Source of the DNA: Aquimarina algiphila
GTDB lineage: Bacteria > Bacteroidota > Bacteroidia > Flavobacteriales > Flavobacteriaceae
DNA length: 56,124 nt
Assembly: GCF_007489275.1 (NCBI RefSeq)
Contig: NZ_VLNR01000047.1
Coordinates: forward strand, 1 to 56,124
Direction: 5' to 3'
A program made the position numbers and the translations under genes. The notes under the pieces were generated by a model. It searched no databases. It worked only from the letters and a program-made list of their open reading frames with translations, and was not told the DNA's origin. Positions 18,684 through 28,310 of the stretch are shown in pieces (position 1 is the first letter of the stretch; each line of letters starts with the position of its first letter).

Positions 18684-20144
18684 TCAAAATTGAAAATAAA
18701 TAAACTGAGAGTCATCATATTCTCCATAAACGCCAAAAATCAAAATTGCTAAAACAGCAAGAATATATGTTCCCCATCTAAAAACAAACCCTTGTTTTTG
18801 TAATACTTTATATAAATTTTTTCTATTATGTATGAATTCAATAATTACCAATATGAAAATACAGATAAAAGTCGTTTTTATATTAAAAAAATCGATCTCA
18901 GAATTTTTAAAATCGAAACTATATTCTTTAATAATTAATGCCTTCTTAAAAATTAACAATGCATCATTAAAGGAATTAGCTCTAAAAAAAACCCAAGAAA
19001 CACAAACAATAAAAAAAGTAACAAATACAAAAAATAGTTTATTAGCAAAGTTCATAACTCCAAGTCCTAATTTCAGAAAAAAGATTTTTCTGAAATTGGA
19101 AGATAGTTTTTCTAAGACTATAATTACTCCATGGATAATTCCCCAAGAAACAAAGGTCCATGCAGCGCCATGCCATATTCCACTAATTAAAAACACCAGA
19201 AAAAGGTTAAAATACATTCTTTTATTACCTTTTTTACTCCCTCCTAAAGGAATATATACATAATCTCTGAACCACGTGGATAATGATATATGCCAACGCC
19301 TCCAAAATTCTGTGAGCGATTTGGAAAAATATGGTGTCTTAAAATTCTTCATTAAATCAAAGCCCATTGTCCTAGATATACCAATTGCAATGTCAGAATA
19401 TGCAGAAAAATCGCAATAAATCTGAAAAGCAAAAAGTATTGTGGCATATACATAATAAAGACTATTATAGTTTTCAACGTTATTATATACTTCATTTACA
19501 ACTATTGCAGCTCTATCCGCAATAATCATCTTCTTTATTAAACCCCAACAAATAAGTAATAAACCACTTTTGAATTTACTGTAATCAAAGTAATGCTTTT
19601 CTGAAAATTGAGGAAGTAAATTAGAAGCTCTTTCAATTGGACCTGCTACTAATTGCGGAAAAAAAGAAACAAAGGCAAAAAAGTTTATTACATTTTTTGT
19701 GGGTTTTATTTTATCTCGATAAATATCAATTGTATAACTTAAAGTTTGAAATGTATAAAAACTAATTCCAACCGGCAGAACGATATGTAAAGTAGAAACT
19801 TCAAGATTTGTCCCAAAAAGCTTAAAGGCGTCTACAAAAGATATTACAAAAAAATTAAAATACTTAAAAAAAAACAAAAACCCTAGATTAACAAATATAC
19901 TAGTCGAAACTAATATTTTTTTCTGCTTTTCTAGCTTAGTTTTTGAAATAGCAAGGCCCAAAATATAATCTATTAAAGAACTAAAAACTATAAGTCCAAG
20001 AAATCTCCAATCCCACCAAGCATAGAAAAAATAACTAGAAAACAATAAAAATAGGTTTCTAACTTTTAAGTTAGATGAAAGTGTCCAATAAGTAATAATA
20101 ACTATCGGGAAAAAAATTGCAAAATCTAACGAATTAAAGAGCAT
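18684..20144 (-). CDS. MBOAT-family O-acyltransferase (AlgI-like)
   Basis: A 486-residue integral membrane acyltransferase. It shows the family landmarks: WWDWRFLGLIVFSSLIDY near the N-terminus, QLVAGPIERASNLLPQF, the block FWRRWHISLSTWFRDYVYIP near residue 285, and the conserved histidine in SGIWHGAAWTF near residue 323. It would move acetyl groups from a cytoplasmic donor to the periplasm for the SGNH-like partner encoded directly downstream, as in AlgI with AlgJ/AlgX. The length fits AlgI. It is 68 nt after wecC, within the same run of genes. The acetylated sugar is unknown. Confidence 0.92.
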   Translation of the reverse strand: MLFNSLDFAIFFPIVIITYWTLSSNLKVRNLFLLFSSYFFYAWWDWRFLGLIVFSSLIDYILGLAISKTKLEKQKKILVSTSIFVNLGFLFFFKYFNFFVISFVDAFKLFGTNLEVSTLHIVLPVGISFYTFQTLSYTIDIYRDKIKPTKNVINFFAFVSFFPQLVAGPIERASNLLPQFSEKHYFDYSKFKSGLLLICWGLIKKMIIADRAAIVVNEVYNNVENYNSLYYVYATILFAFQIYCDFSAYSDIAIGISRTMGFDLMKNFKTPYFSKSLTEFWRRWHISLSTWFRDYVYIPLGGSKKGNKRMYFNLFLVFLISGIWHGAAWTFVSWGIIHGVIIVLEKLSSNFRKIFFLKLGLGVMNFANKLFFVFVTFFIVCVSWVFFRANSFNDALLIFKKALIIKEYSFDFKNSEIDFFNIKTTFICIFILVIIEFIHNRKNLYKVLQKQGFVFRWGTYILAVLAILIFGVYGEYDDSQFIYFQF

Positions 20145-20212
20145 ATTTTTAGTAAAATTTTAAAGAAGCTTTACTATATAATCAGTTCTAACTATTATTG
20201 ATTTATATTAGG

Positions 20213-21427
20213 CTACTTTATAATTCCACAAAAATCCAATACGACTTTACTTTTGTCAGACGTTATTGTTTTAAACTCTTTATGGGCCACTAAGTATACT
20301 ATAATATCAGCATTTTCTGCTGCTTCCATATAATTTGTTAGCTTAAAAACCTTATGTTCAGAGATATTAGGTTCAACAATAAAATATTCTTCATTATTAG
20401 CATTCTGTAATACTTTTTGCGCTATATATTTTGCAGGTGATTCTCTTAAATCATCAATATTTGGTTTAAATGCTAACCCCATCAATGCGATACTTGGTTT
20501 TCGTCCATGCTCAATCTCAAACTCGAGTTTAGCCGTTTTTACTTTTTCTGCACACCAAAATGACTTATAATTATTTATTTCTCTAGCTTTTCCTATAATC
20601 TGAGACTCCATTGGGTAGTCTGCTACTATAAAATATGGATCAACCGCTATACAATGTCCTCCTACTCCACATCCAGGTTGTAAAATATTTACTCTGGGAT
20701 GCTTATTTGCTAATTCTATCAATTCCCAAACATTAATGTCTGCTTTGTCACAAATAAGTGATAATTCATTTGCAAATGCAATCTGAACATCTCTGGAAGA
20801 ATTCTCTACCAACTTACACATTTCTGCAGTTCTTGCATTGGTTTCGTGTAAATCTCCTTGAATAAACTGTCTATAAAAGGCTAATGCTTTTGTAGTTGAT
20901 TTCTCATCAACACCTCCAATAACCCTATCATTATGCACTAACTCATACATCACATTTCCTGGAAGAACACGCTCTGGACAATATGCTATATTTAATTTAC
21001 CTTTTAAATTCGGACGCTCTTCATAAATCAAATTCATCATTTTCTCAGTAGTACCAATAGGAGAGGTAGATTCGATAATATATAAATCATCATCTTTTAA
21101 TAATGGAATTACTCCTCTGGTAGCGGCTTCCACAAACGAAATATCAGGTTCGTTTTTTCCTTTAAACGGAGTTGGAACTACGATTAAATATGTATCAGCA
21201 ACAACTGGAGATGTTGCTGCTTTCAAATATCCTTCTTTTACAGCATTTGCAACCGCTTCATCCAGATCAGGCTCTACAATGTGAATCTTACCTTCGTTTA
21301 TAGTTTCTACAACTTTAGGATTAATGTCAACCCCATGAACATATGTATTATTTTTTGCAATTAACGCAGCTGTTGGGAGACCAATATACCCCAAACCAAT
21401 CATCACTACACTTGGTTTATTATCCAT
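20213..21427 (-). CDS. wecC: UDP-N-acetyl-D-mannosamine dehydrogenase
   Basis: A 404-residue UDP-sugar dehydrogenase converting UDP-ManNAc to UDP-ManNAcA with two NAD. The NAD site is VVMIGLGYIGLPTAALIA; the catalytic cysteine lies in GCGVGGHCIAVDPYF near residue 256; IVVPTPFK and GLAFKPNIDDLRESPA are further family blocks. The form GHCIAVDPYF and the wecB partner two nucleotides upstream favour WecC over UDP-glucose dehydrogenase. The product is probably a repeat-unit sugar and possibly the substrate, after further change, of the amidination trio. Confidence 0.94.
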   Translation of the reverse strand: MDNKPSVVMIGLGYIGLPTAALIAKNNTYVHGVDINPKVVETINEGKIHIVEPDLDEAVANAVKEGYLKAATSPVVADTYLIVVPTPFKGKNEPDISFVEAATRGVIPLLKDDDLYIIESTSPIGTTEKMMNLIYEERPNLKGKLNIAYCPERVLPGNVMYELVHNDRVIGGVDEKSTTKALAFYRQFIQGDLHETNARTAEMCKLVENSSRDVQIAFANELSLICDKADINVWELIELANKHPRVNILQPGCGVGGHCIAVDPYFIVADYPMESQIIGKAREINNYKSFWCAEKVKTAKLEFEIEHGRKPSIALMGLAFKPNIDDLRESPAKYIAQKVLQNANNEEYFIVEPNISEHKVFKLTNYMEAAENADIIVYLVAHKEFKTITSDKSKVVLDFCGIIK

Positions 21428-21429
21428 TA

Positions 21430-22554
21430 TTAATTTTTTGAAATATATTCTACTATTCTTTTACATGCTTTTCCATCTCCATATGGGTTATGAAGTTTAC
21501 TCATACCTTCATATGAATTTTTATCCTGTAAAAGCTTCTTTGCTTCTGATATTATGCTATTCTTATTTGTTCCTACTAAAATTACCGTTCCCGCTTCAAC
21601 TGCTTCTGGTCTTTCAGTAGTGTCTCTCATAACTAAAACTGGTTTTCCCAAACTTGGAGCCTCTTCCTGTACGCCTCCACTGTCAGTAATAATTAAATAT
21701 GATTGATTCATCAACCATACAAACGCCGGGTAAGAAAGTGGTGCAATTAATTTAATGTTATCCACTTTATCCAAAAGTTCATATACTGGCTTTTGAACAT
21801 TTGGATTTAAATGTACAGGGTAAATAATTTGTGTTTCTGGATGATCCGCAGCAATTTGTTTTAAAGCTTCACAAATATTAATAAATCCTTGACCATGATT
21901 TTCTCTTCTATGCCCTGTAACGAGAATCAGTTTTTTATCAACCTCAACAATCTTTTTAAGTTGTTCTACTTCCTTATCTTCAAATCTATCTTTATTAACC
22001 TTCTCAACACTAAATTTTAGTGCATCTATAACTGTATTACCCGTTATCAATATTGAATCAGAAGATTTATTCTCATTAATCAAATTCTGTCTTGACGTTT
22101 CTGTAGGAGAAAAATGAATATCAGAAACTACTCCCGTAACACACCTATTCATTTCTTCTGGAAATGGAGATTTCATATTAAACGTTCTTAAACCAGCTTC
22201 AACATGACAAACTTTAGCACCAGAATAAAAGGCGGCTAAGCTAGAAGCCATTGTGGTTGTTGTGTCTCCATGAACATATACATAATCAGGTTGAAACTCT
22301 TCAAGAATTGGTTTCAGATCAATAATAATGTCTGCAGTGAGTGTATACAAGTTCTGGTTAGGTTTCATCAAATTAAGATCATAATCAGGAGTGATCTCAA
22401 AAAATGATAACACTTGATCTAACATTTCCCGATGTTGTGCCGTAATACAGACTCTTGTTTCAAAAATATCTGAATGTTTTTGAAACTCTTTAACTAATGG
22501 AGCCATCTTGATAGCTTCGGGTCTTGTTCCAAAAACAATTAAGTTTTTTTTCAT
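21430..22554 (-). CDS. wecB: UDP-N-acetylglucosamine 2-epimerase (non-hydrolysing)
   Basis: A 374-residue enzyme interconverting UDP-GlcNAc and UDP-ManNAc. It has the family motifs VFGTRPEAIKMAPLV, the VHGDTTTTMA and HVEAGLRTFN blocks, LVTGHRRENHG, and DSGGVQEEAPSLGKPV followed by RDTTERPE. I use the ATG at 22554, whose ATGA overlap with the rmlD stop supports it; a longer reading adds 13 atypical residues. wecC follows at 2 nt, so the two form a ManNAcA module. Confidence 0.95.
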   Translation of the reverse strand: MKKNLIVFGTRPEAIKMAPLVKEFQKHSDIFETRVCITAQHREMLDQVLSFFEITPDYDLNLMKPNQNLYTLTADIIIDLKPILEEFQPDYVYVHGDTTTTMASSLAAFYSGAKVCHVEAGLRTFNMKSPFPEEMNRCVTGVVSDIHFSPTETSRQNLINENKSSDSILITGNTVIDALKFSVEKVNKDRFEDKEVEQLKKIVEVDKKLILVTGHRRENHGQGFINICEALKQIAADHPETQIIYPVHLNPNVQKPVYELLDKVDNIKLIAPLSYPAFVWLMNQSYLIITDSGGVQEEAPSLGKPVLVMRDTTERPEAVEAGTVILVGTNKNSIISEAKKLLQDKNSYEGMSKLHNPYGDGKACKRIVEYISKN

Positions 22555-23423
22555 CGAATACTTGAATATAAATTTATTAAAGAATTCTTCCAATCCAGAA
22601 TATCTAAATTAAAAGCGCTATTTAATTTTTGCTTACTCAAAATACTATATTTTGGTCTTCGTGCAAAAGTAGGGTAATTATCGGTTTTTTTAAGTATTAT
22701 AGTATCAAGTTTCCCTGATACTCTTAAAATTTCCTTAGCAAAATCATACCAAGTAGCTTCACTAAGGTTACTGAAATGATAAATACCATACTTTTGATTG
22801 TTATTAATAATCAAATCCAGGACAAACTTAGCAAGATCATTTGCATTCGTTGGCGTTCCCATCTCTGAAGTAACAATAGTTAATTGTTTTTCTGTTTCAG
22901 ATTTTTTCAAAATCGTTTTAAAAAAATTATGTCCAAATTCAGAATACAACCACGAGGTTCTAATAATAAAATACTTTTCTGCAATTTGTTGAATGCTTTG
23001 TTCTCCTGCCAATTTTGATTTTCCATATTCATTAATAGGATTCGGAATATCCTCCTCTGTATATGGCATTTTTTTCTCCCCATCAAAAATATAATCCGTA
23101 GATATGTGAATCAGAGTACTTTTTTTTTCTTCACATATAAAAGCCAAGTTTTTTACCCCTTCTGCATTTACTAAGAATGCTTTATCAGGTTCCTTTTCTG
23201 CCTGTTCAACATTGGTATAGGCAGCACAATTAATTACAAAATCAAATGATTTATCCTCAAAGAAATCACTAACCCTATCTTTTTTTGTAATATCTAATAT
23301 GGTAGAGTTAGCAAAAAACAATGTTAATTTTGGGTATTCATTTTTAATTTTATCTATACATTGCCCTAGTTGACCTCCAGATCCAGTTACTAAAACATTA
23401 ATTATATTAGATGATGTATTCAT
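22551..23423 (-). CDS. rfbD: dTDP-4-dehydrorhamnose reductase
   Basis: A 290-residue SDR that carries out the last step of dTDP-L-rhamnose synthesis. The cofactor site is VLVTGSGGQLGQCI; ISTDYIFDGEKKMPYTEED and the catalytic YGKSK (NEYGKSKLAGE) are typical of RmlD, as is RTSWLYSEFGHNF. It is separated from rmlC, rmlA and rmlB by a Wzz-like gene and a 339-nt gap, an unusual split of the rml set. It overlaps wecB by 4 nt. Confidence 0.94.
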   Translation of the reverse strand: MNTSSNIINVLVTGSGGQLGQCIDKIKNEYPKLTLFFANSTILDITKKDRVSDFFEDKSFDFVINCAAYTNVEQAEKEPDKAFLVNAEGVKNLAFICEEKKSTLIHISTDYIFDGEKKMPYTEEDIPNPINEYGKSKLAGEQSIQQIAEKYFIIRTSWLYSEFGHNFFKTILKKSETEKQLTIVTSEMGTPTNANDLAKFVLDLIINNNQKYGIYHFSNLSEATWYDFAKEILRVSGKLDTIILKKTDNYPTFARRPKYSILSKQKLNSAFNLDILDWKNSLINLYSSIR

Positions 23424-23449
23424 TTATTATCCCTGTAATTGTGTTTTTA

Positions 23450-24481
23450 TTATTTATCATAATTCATCAAATATTTATTTAATGAAATCATAACCAATGT
23501 CAAAAATAAAACACTCACTAATAAGATTGGTGTCAAAACAATTTTTTTACTAAAAAAGTCACTTACCAATGCTCCTTTGTTAGGGAATTCAGAAATGATA
23601 TTAACAGTATTCTTTGTATTTGCTTTCTCCTTATTTAATTTAATTTTTTCATTCTTCAATTTTTGTGCTTGATTAAGCAATTCAATTTCTGAAGATTGAT
23701 AAGGTTTATTTTCAGCCAAGTTAATACTTGTTGCACCATCAGGCTTTTTAGCTTCTAAAATTTTTATCTTTTTATAGAATTCTTGTAAATCATCAATCTC
23801 TTTTTTTTGTTGTTCTATAATTGAGTCTCCAAGAGCAATATTGTAATCATTAATCTCCTTCTGAAGTTTGAAATATTCATTGTTTTCTATAGATGTAACA
23901 ATTGCTTTTTGACATTTTTTTGCAATTTCTGGGGATGTCGTTTCTATTTCAATCTTATGAAATTTAGCATTGATGTCATTAAAGTTTTTTAAATAATATT
24001 CATAATCCACTTGTTGTTGAGATATTGAATCTAATTCGCCAATAAATTCACTGAATTGTTTTATTCTCTGTGTTTCGTCAGAAAATGATTCTATAGTCAC
24101 TTTATTAATATATAATGCTTCTTTTTCATCAATATGAAAAGCTTCTGCCAAAGCTTTATTTTCTTGCTGTATTGCCAATTGATTGTAAAATTCAATATTA
24201 TTGTATAATTGTTGAACACTATTAAAATTAGGTTCTATAATCATCGAAGATCTATATGTTGGTTGAGCAATATGATCTAAATATCCTCCTATTGCTAAGC
24301 CTATAAATCCAACCGTAATAAATTTTAAAAAATGTCCTCTTATAAATTTGAGGAACAAAATTGATAGGTGAAAAATACTTTTAAATATGTCTCCAATAAG
24401 CTTAAAGAATCTATTAATCATAGTTCCTATAAGGTGAAATAATTGCCCCAAATCAATTTCTTCCGAAGTATGTTCTTTCAT
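23450..24481 (-). CDS. Wzz-like chain-length determinant protein
   Basis: A 343-residue inner-membrane protein with one hydrophobic segment near residues 50-70 (FLKFITVGFIGLAIGGYL), a long periplasmic part with helical, charged segments around residues 180-290, and a second membrane segment near the C-terminus (VLTPILLVSVLFLTLVMI). This two-helix layout is that of Wzz/PCP proteins that set polymer length. A charged N-terminal tail of about 40 residues (EEIDLGQLFHLIG) is shared in style with the other copy at 28311-29315 (DEIDMMQIFSMIKG). No tyrosine-kinase domain is present. Confidence 0.8.
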   Translation of the reverse strand: MKEHTSEEIDLGQLFHLIGTMINRFFKLIGDIFKSIFHLSILFLKFIRGHFLKFITVGFIGLAIGGYLDHIAQPTYRSSMIIEPNFNSVQQLYNNIEFYNQLAIQQENKALAEAFHIDEKEALYINKVTIESFSDETQRIKQFSEFIGELDSISQQQVDYEYYLKNFNDINAKFHKIEIETTSPEIAKKCQKAIVTSIENNEYFKLQKEINDYNIALGDSIIEQQKKEIDDLQEFYKKIKILEAKKPDGATSINLAENKPYQSSEIELLNQAQKLKNEKIKLNKEKANTKNTVNIISEFPNKGALVSDFFSKKIVLTPILLVSVLFLTLVMISLNKYLMNYDK

Positions 24482-24820
24482 CGTCGTAGGTTAACTTTAT
24501 TTTAGGAATTAAACCATTCCTTAATTGATAAATTTTTAAAAACCAAAACTGAAAATCCAATAGATTCAAAATACACAGAGATACTCTAAAAAGAGTTCTT
24601 AGCTTTTGAGAATTAATTGAAAAAAGTGACGATAGGGTAGGAAAAACGTCAACTATAAAATACAATTACTTGTATCTATTTTAACTGTTATTTAGTCTGT
24701 TTCTTTTCACTTAAAAAAGAAAGCGGCGGCAATTTAATGAAAGAAAAATGGTTCTGAAACGTTTTTATAAAACTTAACATTTCACTAACAAATACCAATT
24801 ATTCTCTTAATAATTTAAGA
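24482..24820. other. 339-nt non-coding gap inside the operon
   Basis: This is the widest gap in the polysaccharide locus, between rmlC and the second Wzz-like gene. I see no convincing gene: the one short reading frame, 24453-24665 on the minus strand, lacks recognisable features and overlaps the Wzz start. No full TAnnTTTG promoter box was found on the minus strand. A small hairpin (ACTCT at 24583-24587 with AGAGT at 24592-24596) is the only structure noted. The gap may be a remnant of a lost gene or may hold an internal control region. Confidence 0.5.
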
Positions 24821-25369
24821 TTATGCATTTTTTAAATCTGTTAAAAACGGTAGACAACCATCTTTTTCTGACAATTGAATTATTGAGGAATCTAATCTCC
24901 AATCAATATTAAGATCCGGGTCATTATACATAATCCCAGATTCTGAAGATTTATGATAGTAATTATCACATTTATAAGCAAATATTGCACTTTCACTCAA
25001 TGTTACAAATCCGTGAGCAAATCCTCTTGGAACAAATAATTGAAAATTATTTTGATCATTTAATAGTATTGCAAAGTGTTTTTTATAGGTTTTGGAATCT
25101 GGTCTTAGGTCCACAGCAACATCCAACACTTCACCCCTGATCACTCTAACCAATTTTGCCTGTGCATAGGCACCTGTCTGAAAATGTAATCCTCTAAGAG
25201 TTCCTTTTCTAGAAATCGACTGATTATCCTGAACAAAATTTACATTATATCCAGAGATTTCCTCGAATTTTTTTTTATTAAAGCTTTCAAAAAAAGACCC
25301 TCTGCTGTCCTTAAAAACATTAGGTTTAATTACAAAACACCCCTCAATAAAAGTTGATTGAATTTCCAT
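24821..25369 (-). CDS. rfbC: dTDP-4-dehydrorhamnose 3,5-epimerase
   Basis: A 182-residue cupin epimerase making dTDP-4-keto-L-rhamnose. The active-site blocks are KDSRGSFFESFNKKKFEE, FVQDNQSISRKGTLRGLHFQ with the catalytic histidine, and VRVIRGEVLDVAVDLRPDS. FVPRGFAHGFVTLSE is also typical. The length is normal. It is 2 nt downstream of rmlA, so the two are co-transcribed. Confidence 0.96.
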   Translation of the reverse strand: MEIQSTFIEGCFVIKPNVFKDSRGSFFESFNKKKFEEISGYNVNFVQDNQSISRKGTLRGLHFQTGAYAQAKLVRVIRGEVLDVAVDLRPDSKTYKKHFAILLNDQNNFQLFVPRGFAHGFVTLSESAIFAYKCDNYYHKSSESGIMYNDPDLNIDWRLDSSIIQLSEKDGCLPFLTDLKNA

Positions 25370-25371
25370 AT

Positions 25372-26229
25372 TTAATCTAATTGTAATAGGTATTTACCAT
25401 AACCGCTTTTGATAAGAGGTTTTGCCAAACGATGAAGTTGTTCTTTATCAATAAAACCTTTTTTGTACGCAATTTCTTCTATAGCTCCAATTTTAAGGCC
25501 TTGTCTTTCTTCTATTACCTGAACAAATTGACTGGCTTGCATAAGAGAGTTAAATGTTCCTGTATCCAGCCATGCTGTACCTTTATCCAGAATACTTACT
25601 TTTAACTTCCCTTTCTGCAAATATGCATTGTTAATATCTGTAATTTCTAGTTCACCACGAGAACTAGGGGTTATAGCTTTGGCAATTTTTACAACTTCAT
25701 TATCGTAGAAATAAATTCCTGGCACTGCATAATTAGATTTTGGAGCTTCAGGTTTTTCTTCTATAGAAGTGGCATTACCTTGGGCATCAAAATCAACAAC
25801 ACCATATCGTTCTGGATCTTGTACGTGATATGCATATATAATTCCTCCATCCGGATCATTATTTCTTTCTAATAATGCTTCTAAACCAGAACCATAGAAT
25901 ATATTGTCTCCCAGTATTAGAGCAACTTTATCCTGACCTATAAATTTTTCCCCAATAATAAAAGCTTCAGCTAATCCATTGGGGTGTTCTTGTATTGCAT
26001 ATTCGAATCGACATCCATAAGTAGTACCATCTCCTAATAATTTTTCGAATAACGGTAAATCTTGTGGAGTGGATATAATTAATATTTCTCTAATTCCTGC
26101 CGAAATTAATGTAGAGACCGGATAATAAATCATCGGCTTATCATAAACGGGCATCAACTGTTTACTAATTGCCAATGTAAGTGGATGTAAACGCGTTCCT
26201 GAACCTCCTGCTAGTATTATTCCTTTCAT
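25372..26229 (-). CDS. rfbA: glucose-1-phosphate thymidylyltransferase
   Basis: A 285-residue nucleotidyltransferase making dTDP-glucose. It carries the signature IILAGGSGTRLHPLT with SKQLMPVYDKPMIYYPVSTL, the metal site LILGDNIFYG, and EKPEAPKSNYAVPGIYFYD. The length and motifs match RmlA. It belongs to the rmlB-rmlA-rmlC group and supplies the first step of dTDP-L-rhamnose synthesis. Confidence 0.97.
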   Translation of the reverse strand: MKGIILAGGSGTRLHPLTLAISKQLMPVYDKPMIYYPVSTLISAGIREILIISTPQDLPLFEKLLGDGTTYGCRFEYAIQEHPNGLAEAFIIGEKFIGQDKVALILGDNIFYGSGLEALLERNNDPDGGIIYAYHVQDPERYGVVDFDAQGNATSIEEKPEAPKSNYAVPGIYFYDNEVVKIAKAITPSSRGELEITDINNAYLQKGKLKVSILDKGTAWLDTGTFNSLMQASQFVQVIEERQGLKIGAIEEIAYKKGFIDKEQLHRLAKPLIKSGYGKYLLQLD

Positions 26230-26292
26230 TATTGTATTTATTATCCTAAATGGATTTCTGTCTTCAATAAAAGTTGAAAGTCCAAAATAGTA

Positions 26293-27306
26293 TTAGTTTT
26301 TATACTTTTTTAAATACCACTTAATAGTTTTCTCAATCCCCGTTTCAAAATTCTCCTCTGCTGCCCACTTTAATTCGTTTTCGATTTTAGATGCATCAAT
26401 TGCGTACCTAAAGTCATGACCTGGACGATCGGTAACAAAAGTAATAAGATCTTTATAAGATGTTCCTTTACTTCTTGCTACGACTCTATCCAAAATTTTA
26501 CAAATTGTAGTGGCTATATATAGATTTTCTCTTTCGTTTTTGCCTCCAATATTATAGGTTTCTCCTAATTTTCCAGTCTTTAATACCAAGTCTATGCCTT
26601 TACAATGATCTAAAACATATAACCAATCTCGTACATTTTTACCATCACCATAAATAGGAATATTTTCTTCATTAACTGCTTTTCTGATAATAGTTGGGAT
26701 TAATTTTTCATCATGTTGTCTCGGTCCATAGTTGTTTGAACAGTTTGTCGTAACCACAGGCAATCCATAGGTATGAAAATAGCTTCTAACCAGCATATCT
26801 GAAGATGCTTTTGAAGCACTATATGGACTGTTAGGTGCATAGGGTGTGTTCTCATTAAAAAGACCCGTTTCACCTAATGTTCCATATACCTCATCTGTAG
26901 AAACATGCAAAAAACGAGCATGTTTATATTCTGGATCAAATTCATTTGGTGATTTCATCCAGGTTTGATAAGCGGCCTGCAATAGATTAAATGTTCCTAC
27001 AATATTAGTTTCGATAAACGCTTTTGGACCAGTGATAGAATTATCAACATGGGATTCTGCGGCAAAATGGACAACGGTATCAATTTGATATTCCTTAAAA
27101 ATTGTCTTAACTGTATCCCAGTCACAGATATCTCCTTCAATAAAAGCATAATCTGCCTCTTTTTTAATCTCAATATTTTTAAGATCTGCAGCATATGTTA
27201 GTTTATCAAGATTAACGATTTTTGATGTTGTATCTTTTGCGATAAGGTTTATATAATTTGACCCTATAAATCCTGCACCACCTGTTATTAAGATATTCCT
27301 CTTCAT
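26293..27306 (-). CDS. rfbB: dTDP-glucose 4,6-dehydratase
   Basis: A 337-residue extended SDR giving dTDP-4-keto-6-deoxyglucose. It has the cofactor site ILITGGAGFIGSNYI, the FAAESHVDNSI block, STDEVYGTLGE and the catalytic YSASKASSDMLV, followed by NCSNNYGPRQHDEKLIP, all standard for RmlB. It is 7 nt after manA and 63 nt before rmlA. Confidence 0.97.
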   Translation of the reverse strand: MKRNILITGGAGFIGSNYINLIAKDTTSKIVNLDKLTYAADLKNIEIKKEADYAFIEGDICDWDTVKTIFKEYQIDTVVHFAAESHVDNSITGPKAFIETNIVGTFNLLQAAYQTWMKSPNEFDPEYKHARFLHVSTDEVYGTLGETGLFNENTPYAPNSPYSASKASSDMLVRSYFHTYGLPVVTTNCSNNYGPRQHDEKLIPTIIRKAVNEENIPIYGDGKNVRDWLYVLDHCKGIDLVLKTGKLGETYNIGGKNERENLYIATTICKILDRVVARSKGTSYKDLITFVTDRPGHDFRYAIDASKIENELKWAAEENFETGIEKTIKWYLKKYKN

Positions 27307-27313
27307 GTTATAT

Positions 27314-28285
27314 TTAGATATACACTTCTAACAATTTCATTTCATTATTATCGCTTTCTATAGATATATTTTCAATCGTGCGAGGAATGAGTATTGTTTC
27401 ACCAAATGAAATTTTTTCAGAATAGTCTATAGTACTTATTGTCCCGCTTCCTTCTACGCACATTAAAATTTTAAATGAATCTAAGCCATTATACTCTCTT
27501 TTTAGAGTGCCATCCACCTCTATTGCACCTGTCGTAAAATAAGTTCCAGAAATAAGATTATTCACCTTATTTTTATCCTTATCATACTCTAATTTAAAAG
27601 ACCGATCTCCTTTAAAATCTAAGGCGTCCAATGCTAGATCAGTATGTAATTCCCTTTCATTTCCTTCACTGTCTTTTCGATCCCAATCATAAACTCTATA
27701 AGTAATATCAGATGTTTGTTGAATCTCTGCAATCAAAGATCCACCTCCTATGGCATGTATTCTTCCTGCTTTTATAAAATAGCTATCTCCTTTTGTAATA
27801 GTTTCGAAATTGAGTAATTCTGTAATTTTTCCATCTTTTAGAAACGTTTCATACTCTTCTTTGTTAGTGTCTTTGTTAAATCCAACAATTAACTTAGCAT
27901 CAGCATCGGCCTGAACTACATACCACATTTCTGTTTTACCAAAAGAATCATGTCTTTTTTTTGCTAATGTATCATCTGGATGGAGTTGGATCGATAAGTC
28001 TTCTCTAGCGTCGATAAACTTAATTAATAATGGAAATTGATCTCCAAACTCTTTATATACCTTTTCTCCTAATAGTTGCGTTGGATACTCTTTGATAAGA
28101 TCATCTAATCTTCTCCCTGCATATACTCCATTTGAGATCACTGAAATATCGTTATTTACAGTAGAAATCTCCCAGCTTTCACCAATATTATCGTCTATTG
28201 CAGGCTTATTAAGAATTGTTTTTAGTTTATTTCCCCCCCAAATTTTTTCTTTTAGAATAGGGTGAAATTTTAACGGGTATAGCAT
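27314..28285 (-). CDS. manA: mannose-6-phosphate isomerase, class I
   Basis: A 323-residue cupin isomerase linking fructose 6-phosphate and mannose 6-phosphate. Key segments are LYPLKFHPILKEKIWGG at the start, the zinc-site region SIQLHPDDTLAKKRH, KTEMWYVVQA, and AGRIHAIGGGSLIAEIQQTSDITYRVYDWDR. The size fits the short bacterial class I form. I use the ATG at 28285, which avoids overlap with the Wzz gene and begins at the conserved region. No phosphomannomutase or GDP-mannose enzyme is present nearby, so the mannose route must be completed elsewhere, or the enzyme serves general metabolism. Confidence 0.9.
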   Translation of the reverse strand: MLYPLKFHPILKEKIWGGNKLKTILNKPAIDDNIGESWEISTVNNDISVISNGVYAGRRLDDLIKEYPTQLLGEKVYKEFGDQFPLLIKFIDAREDLSIQLHPDDTLAKKRHDSFGKTEMWYVVQADADAKLIVGFNKDTNKEEYETFLKDGKITELLNFETITKGDSYFIKAGRIHAIGGGSLIAEIQQTSDITYRVYDWDRKDSEGNERELHTDLALDALDFKGDRSFKLEYDKDKNKVNNLISGTYFTTGAIEVDGTLKREYNGLDSFKILMCVEGSGTISTIDYSEKISFGETILIPRTIENISIESDNNEMKLLEVYI

Positions 28286-28310
28286 AAATATATTTTTTAC
28301 AAAACTGTAA

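Noticed and set aside
24453..24665. Possible 70-residue gene upstream of the second Wzz
   Set aside because: It overlaps the Wzz start in another frame, has no signal, domain or promoter, and its residues look random.
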